Assembly (NCBI GenBank): GCA_020217035.1
Contig: JAIWOG010000155.1
Location: 1-10,000 of the forward strand
From: Magnetospirillum sp.
GTDB taxonomy: Bacteria > Pseudomonadota > Alphaproteobacteria > Rhodospirillales > Magnetospirillaceae
DNA length: 10,000 nucleotides
Direction: 5' to 3'
Shown: positions 7,154 through 10,000 of the stretch, piece after piece
How positions within the stretch are numbered: the stretch's first letter is position 1
Layout: each line of letters opens with the position of its first letter
Made by a program: the position numbers and the translations under genes
The notes under the pieces: model-generated
Told to the model about the DNA's origin: nothing
The model's input: the letters and a program-made list of their open reading frames with translations, nothing else
The model's database searches: none

Positions 7154-9709
7154 ATGAACAGAAACTTGCAGTTGCGCCACACCATCCCGGTGGCGCTGGT
7201 GGCGTCGTCCATGGTCACCGCCCTGTGCCTGGGCGTCTTCGCCTATGTCACCGCCGCCGACCGTCTGCACGGCGCCGCCGAACAGCGCCTGGCCGCCCTG
7301 GCGCAAACCCGCGCCGGCGCCGTCGACACCTTGCTGGAAGGCTGGGTCGGCGACTTGGAACTGACCGCCAATTCCCGGTCGCTGCGCGACGCGGTGATCG
7401 CGCTGGCCAACGGCTGGCGGGTGGAAGCGGGCAATGGCGACGTCGGCCAAGCTCTGCGCCAACGCTACGTCAGCGACAACCCGCACGGCCCCGACGCCCT
7501 GGCCAAGCTGGAAAAGCCGGCCAGCGACACCCTTTACGACATGGCCCACCAACGCATCCAAGCCTGGCTGGACGACCTGCGCCAGCGGCGCGGCCTGGCC
7601 GACGTGCTGGTGGTCTCGCCCAAGGGCGAGGTGATCTATTCCGTCACCAAGGGGGCCGATTTCGCCCGCCCCCTGCCTGCCGGACCACTGGCCCAGGCCA
7701 TCGCCGCCGGAAACACCCGCGCCACCGACTTCCATGATCATGGCGGCGACCGCGCCGCCTTCCTGACCACCCCCATCAGGCTGGCGCCCGACAACCCCAT
7801 GGTGCTGGCCCATCTGGTGTTCCGCCTGCCGGCCGACGCGTTGGACGCCACTGTCGCCAATCCGCGCGGCCTGGGCCAAAGCGGCGATTCCTTCGTGCTG
7901 GGCGCGGACGGCGAACACCGCAGCAAGCCGCGTCTGGCCAATGCCCAGCACGCCCAGGCGGTGCGGGCCGAGTTCCCGGCCGGCGACGCCCTGAACCTGG
8001 GCTGGAACGTCCAGGTGGTGGCCGACGAGGACGAGATCCTGGCCCCCGTCCACGCCATGCGCACCCGCATGATCCTGGCCGGGCTGGGCATCCTGACCCT
8101 GGTCAGCGGCCTGGGTTTCTGGTTCGCCAAGGGCATCACCCGCCCCCTGGCCGCCTTGTGCCAAGCCATGCAGCATCTGGCCAAGGGCGATCGCGACCTC
8201 GACATCCCGGCCACCCATCGTGGCGACGAGATCGGCGCCATGGCCAAGGCGTTGGCGGTGTTCCGCGAAGCCCTGGCGCAAGCCGACCAGTTGCGCCGCG
8301 AACAGGATCGCCAGAACCAATTGCGCGAATTGCGCAGCCGCGACATGGACAAGGCCATGCGCGACTTCAAAACCCAGATCGGCGTCATCGCCCAAGGGTT
8401 GACCAGCGCCGCCGAACGGCTGCAGGACGACGCCCGCGCCATGTCCGCCGACGCCGAGCAGACCGGCAACCACGCCCGCCAGGGCGACCAGCAGGCCGGA
8501 CGCACGGCGGAAAGCGTCGGCACGGTGGCCACCGCCGCCACCCAATTGGCCGCGTCCATCGGCGAGATCGACCGCCGCATGCGGGCCACCGGCCAGGTGA
8601 CCGCTTCGGCCGTCAACCACGCCGCCGAAGCCGGCGAAGCCATGCACAAGGTGGTGGACAACTCGCGCCAGATCGAAACCGTGCTGCGCAGCATTTCGCT
8701 GATCGCCAGCCAGACCAACCTGTTGGCGTTGAACGCCACCATCGAGGCGGCAAGGGCGGGCGAAGCCGGCAAGGGCTTCGCCGTGGTCGCCGGCGAAGTC
8801 AAAAGCCTGGCCAACCAGACCGCCAAGGCCACCGAGGAAATCGCCGGACAGATTTCCGCCATGCGCGAGGTCACCGACAGCGCGGCGCGAGCCATGGACG
8901 ACATCATCAAGGTGGTGGGCGACATCGGCCAAATGGCCGCCGAGATGTCCCACGCCATCGAAGAGCAAGGCAACGCCACCCGCGACATCGCCCAAGGGGC
9001 GGAACAGGCATCGACGGCGACCCGCACGGTGACCGCGTTGATCGGCTCGGTGGGCGCCGCCAGCCTGTCCACCCAGGGCACGGCGCGTTCGGTGCTGGAC
9101 CAGTCCCGCCACCTGGCCGAACAGGCGCAAGCCCTGCGCGGCGAGATCGAATCCTTCCTGACCCATGTGGCCGGCACCGGCTTGCGGTCCGAGGACGAGA
9201 AGTTCATCGACAAGGCGCAGAAGGTGGCGGCCCAGGTCGCCCAGGCCCTGGAACAAGCGTTGGCGCAAGGCCGCGTCGACGAGCAAGCCTTGTTCGACAC
9301 CGATTACCAGCCGCTGGACGGCACCGACCCGGTGCAGCACGTCACCCGCTTCACCGAAACCTTGGAAAGCCTGCTGCCCGATTTGATCAACCCGGTGCTG
9401 GAATTCGATTCCCGGGTGGCGTTTTGCGTCGCCGTCGACCGCAACGGCTATCTGCCGGTGCACAACCCGGAATTCAACCAACCGCAGGGCCAGGACGTCG
9501 ACTGGAACCACGCCCATTGCCGCAACCGCCGCATCTTCGACGATTCCACCGGCCTGGACGCGGCCCGCAACACCGATCCCTTCCTGCTGCAATCCTATCG
9601 CCGCAACATGGGCGGCGGCCAATACGTGATGATGAAGGACGCCTCGGCCCCCATCCGGGTGGGCGGCAAACATTGGGGGGCATTGCGCGTCGGCTATCGC
9701 CTGGAATAG
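7154..9709 (+). CDS. Transmembrane methyl-accepting chemotaxis protein with Cache-like periplasmic domain, HAMP and C-terminal sensor-like domain
   Basis: This 851-residue inner-membrane chemoreceptor has TM1 at about residues 10-32 and a periplasmic region at about 33-301. That region carries [20 protein letters not shown] and [15 protein letters not shown], which resemble double-Cache (dCache) sensor domains of bacterial MCPs. TM2 is about 306-325, HAMP about 327-380 ([14 protein letters not shown] to [11 protein letters not shown]), and the signalling coiled coil runs to about 675. The hairpin tip has [19 protein letters not shown] (520-538). A further domain (about 682-851) contains [11 protein letters not shown] (761-771), [14 protein letters not shown] and KHWGA, and matches the tail of the preceding receptor without gaps. 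It therefore has two possible sensing modules, one on each side of the membrane. No CheR-tethering pentapeptide is present. Start 7154 follows GGGAGG. Ligands are unknown; small molecules such as organic or amino acids are usual for Cache domains. Confidence 0.95.
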   Translation: MNRNLQLRHTIPVALVASSMVTALCLGVFAYVTAADRLHGAAEQRLAALAQTRAGAVDTLLEGWVGDLELTANSRSLRDAVIALANGWRVEAGNGDVGQALRQRYVSDNPHGPDALAKLEKPASDTLYDMAHQRIQAWLDDLRQRRGLADVLVVSPKGEVIYSVTKGADFARPLPAGPLAQAIAAGNTRATDFHDHGGDRAAFLTTPIRLAPDNPMVLAHLVFRLPADALDATVANPRGLGQSGDSFVLGADGEHRSKPRLANAQHAQAVRAEFPAGDALNLGWNVQVVADEDEILAPVHAMRTRMILAGLGILTLVSGLGFWFAKGITRPLAALCQAMQHLAKGDRDLDIPATHRGDEIGAMAKALAVFREALAQADQLRREQDRQNQLRELRSRDMDKAMRDFKTQIGVIAQGLTSAAERLQDDARAMSADAEQTGNHARQGDQQAGRTAESVGTVATAATQLAASIGEIDRRMRATGQVTASAVNHAAEAGEAMHKVVDNSRQIETVLRSISLIASQTNLLALNATIEAARAGEAGKGFAVVAGEVKSLANQTAKATEEIAGQISAMREVTDSAARAMDDIIKVVGDIGQMAAEMSHAIEEQGNATRDIAQGAEQASTATRTVTALIGSVGAASLSTQGTARSVLDQSRHLAEQAQALRGEIESFLTHVAGTGLRSEDEKFIDKAQKVAAQVAQALEQALAQGRVDEQALFDTDYQPLDGTDPVQHVTRFTETLESLLPDLINPVLEFDSRVAFCVAVDRNGYLPVHNPEFNQPQGQDVDWNHAHCRNRRIFDDSTGLDAARNTDPFLLQSYRRNMGGGQYVMMKDASAPIRVGGKHWGALRVGYRLE
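9392..9700 (+). repeat. Direct repeat copy 2: coding sequence of shared C-terminal receptor domain
   Basis: This is the partner of 6555-6863. The most conserved blocks encode [15 protein letters not shown], the MGGG-YVMMKD stretch and HWG. Identity here is above what the rest of the two proteins show outside the hairpin tip, so this domain has been kept similar or was exchanged between the genes. Confidence 0.85.
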
Positions 9710-9731
9710 GGAACACGGTTAAACTGGGCAC

Positions 9732-10000
9732 ATGATCATCCGTCCGTCCACCTTGGCCGATGTCGGCCCCGCCCAGGCCATCTATGCCCATCACGTCCTC
9801 ACCGGCACCGCCAGTTTCGAACTGGTGCCGCCCGATAGGGACGAGATGGCGCGGCGCCGCGCCCTGTTGGTGGACAAGGGCCTGCCCTGGCTGGTGGCCG
9901 AGGATGCCGACGGTTCGCTGCTGGGTTACGCCTATGCCGGCCCCTACCGCACCCGTCCGGCCTATGACTGGACGCTCGAGGATTCCATCTACATCCACCC
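9732..10000 (+). CDS. GNAT-family N-acetyltransferase, phosphinothricin/methionine-sulfone type, 3' end cut by window edge
   Basis: The first 89 codons of an acetyltransferase that uses acetyl-CoA to acetylate a small amine are visible. Family hallmarks in order are IRPSTLADVGPAQAIYAHHV (residues 3-22), the TGTASFE segment, PWLVAEDADGSLLGYAYAGP (about 55-74), YRTRPAYDWT and LEDSIYIHP at the edge. This pattern fits the phosphinothricin N-acetyltransferase (Pat/Bar, MnaT/YncA) group, whose chromosomal members often act on methionine sulfoximine or sulfone. The acetyl-CoA loop of motif A lies beyond the edge, so catalytic completeness cannot be checked. The ATG at 9732 has only a weak purine stretch (TGGG) before it. 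The gap to the receptor stop is 22 bases with no terminator, so read-through from the receptor is likely, though a functional link is not implied. Confidence 0.88.
   Translation, partial: MIIRPSTLADVGPAQAIYAHHVLTGTASFELVPPDRDEMARRRALLVDKGLPWLVAEDADGSLLGYAYAGPYRTRPAYDWTLEDSIYIH

Noticed and set aside
6928..7218. Minus-strand 96-codon frame with two hydrophobic stretches in the AT-rich spacer
   Set aside because: It begins inside the membrane receptor gene, has poor, AT-driven codon use unlike the genome, and no convincing ribosome-binding site. Hydrophobic residues are expected by chance from AT-rich DNA.
7058..9673. Minus-strand 871-codon frame opposite the membrane receptor
   Set aside because: It is very rich in Gly, His, Gln, Val and Ala with no domain pattern, the typical antisense shadow of a high-GC gene. 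The plus-strand frame encodes an obvious chemoreceptor.

Overview
The window is high-GC bacterial DNA with dense genes, strong G/C preference at third codon positions and Shine-Dalgarno-led starts. The polyamine transporter, the bacterial-type debranching enzyme and the paired chemoreceptors suggest a motile alphaproteobacterium. A Magnetospirillum/Rhodospirillales-type genome is my best guess, from overall impression rather than any marker gene.

Layout, left to right. On the minus strand, positions 1-2175 hold the start of a putrescine-type ABC transporter operon: potF (periplasmic binding protein) followed after 11 bases by potG (ATPase, cut by the left edge). The permease genes would be expected beyond the edge. 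A plus-strand gene at 2400-2996 encodes an unrecognised membrane-anchored coiled-coil protein with a Pro/Ala-rich tail. It converges, with stop codons directly abutting, on a small minus-strand gene (2997-3191) for a 64-residue four-cysteine protein. A divergent 122-base gap then leads to a plus-strand glycogen-debranching (amylo-alpha-1,6-glucosidase family) gene at 3314-5224.

The right half is chemosensory. Two plus-strand methyl-accepting chemotaxis protein genes (5457-6875 and 7154-9709) lie in tandem, separated by a strong intrinsic terminator and an AT-rich spacer. The first is soluble, with no membrane segment. The second is a classical receptor with two membrane helices, a Cache-like periplasmic domain and HAMP. 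Both carry the same extra C-terminal domain after the signalling hairpin: 103 residues align without gaps at about 70% identity, including conserved Cys, His and Asp residues. The plausible reading is that both feed a CheA/CheW array and read a shared cytoplasmic cue through the tail. A partial GNAT acetyltransferase gene of the phosphinothricin/methionine-sulfone type begins 22 bases after the second receptor and runs off the right edge.

I see no tRNA, rRNA, CRISPR array, insertion sequence or phage gene. I do not see a clear new multi-gene system. The most interesting item is the receptor pair sharing a C-terminal, probably sensory, domain.
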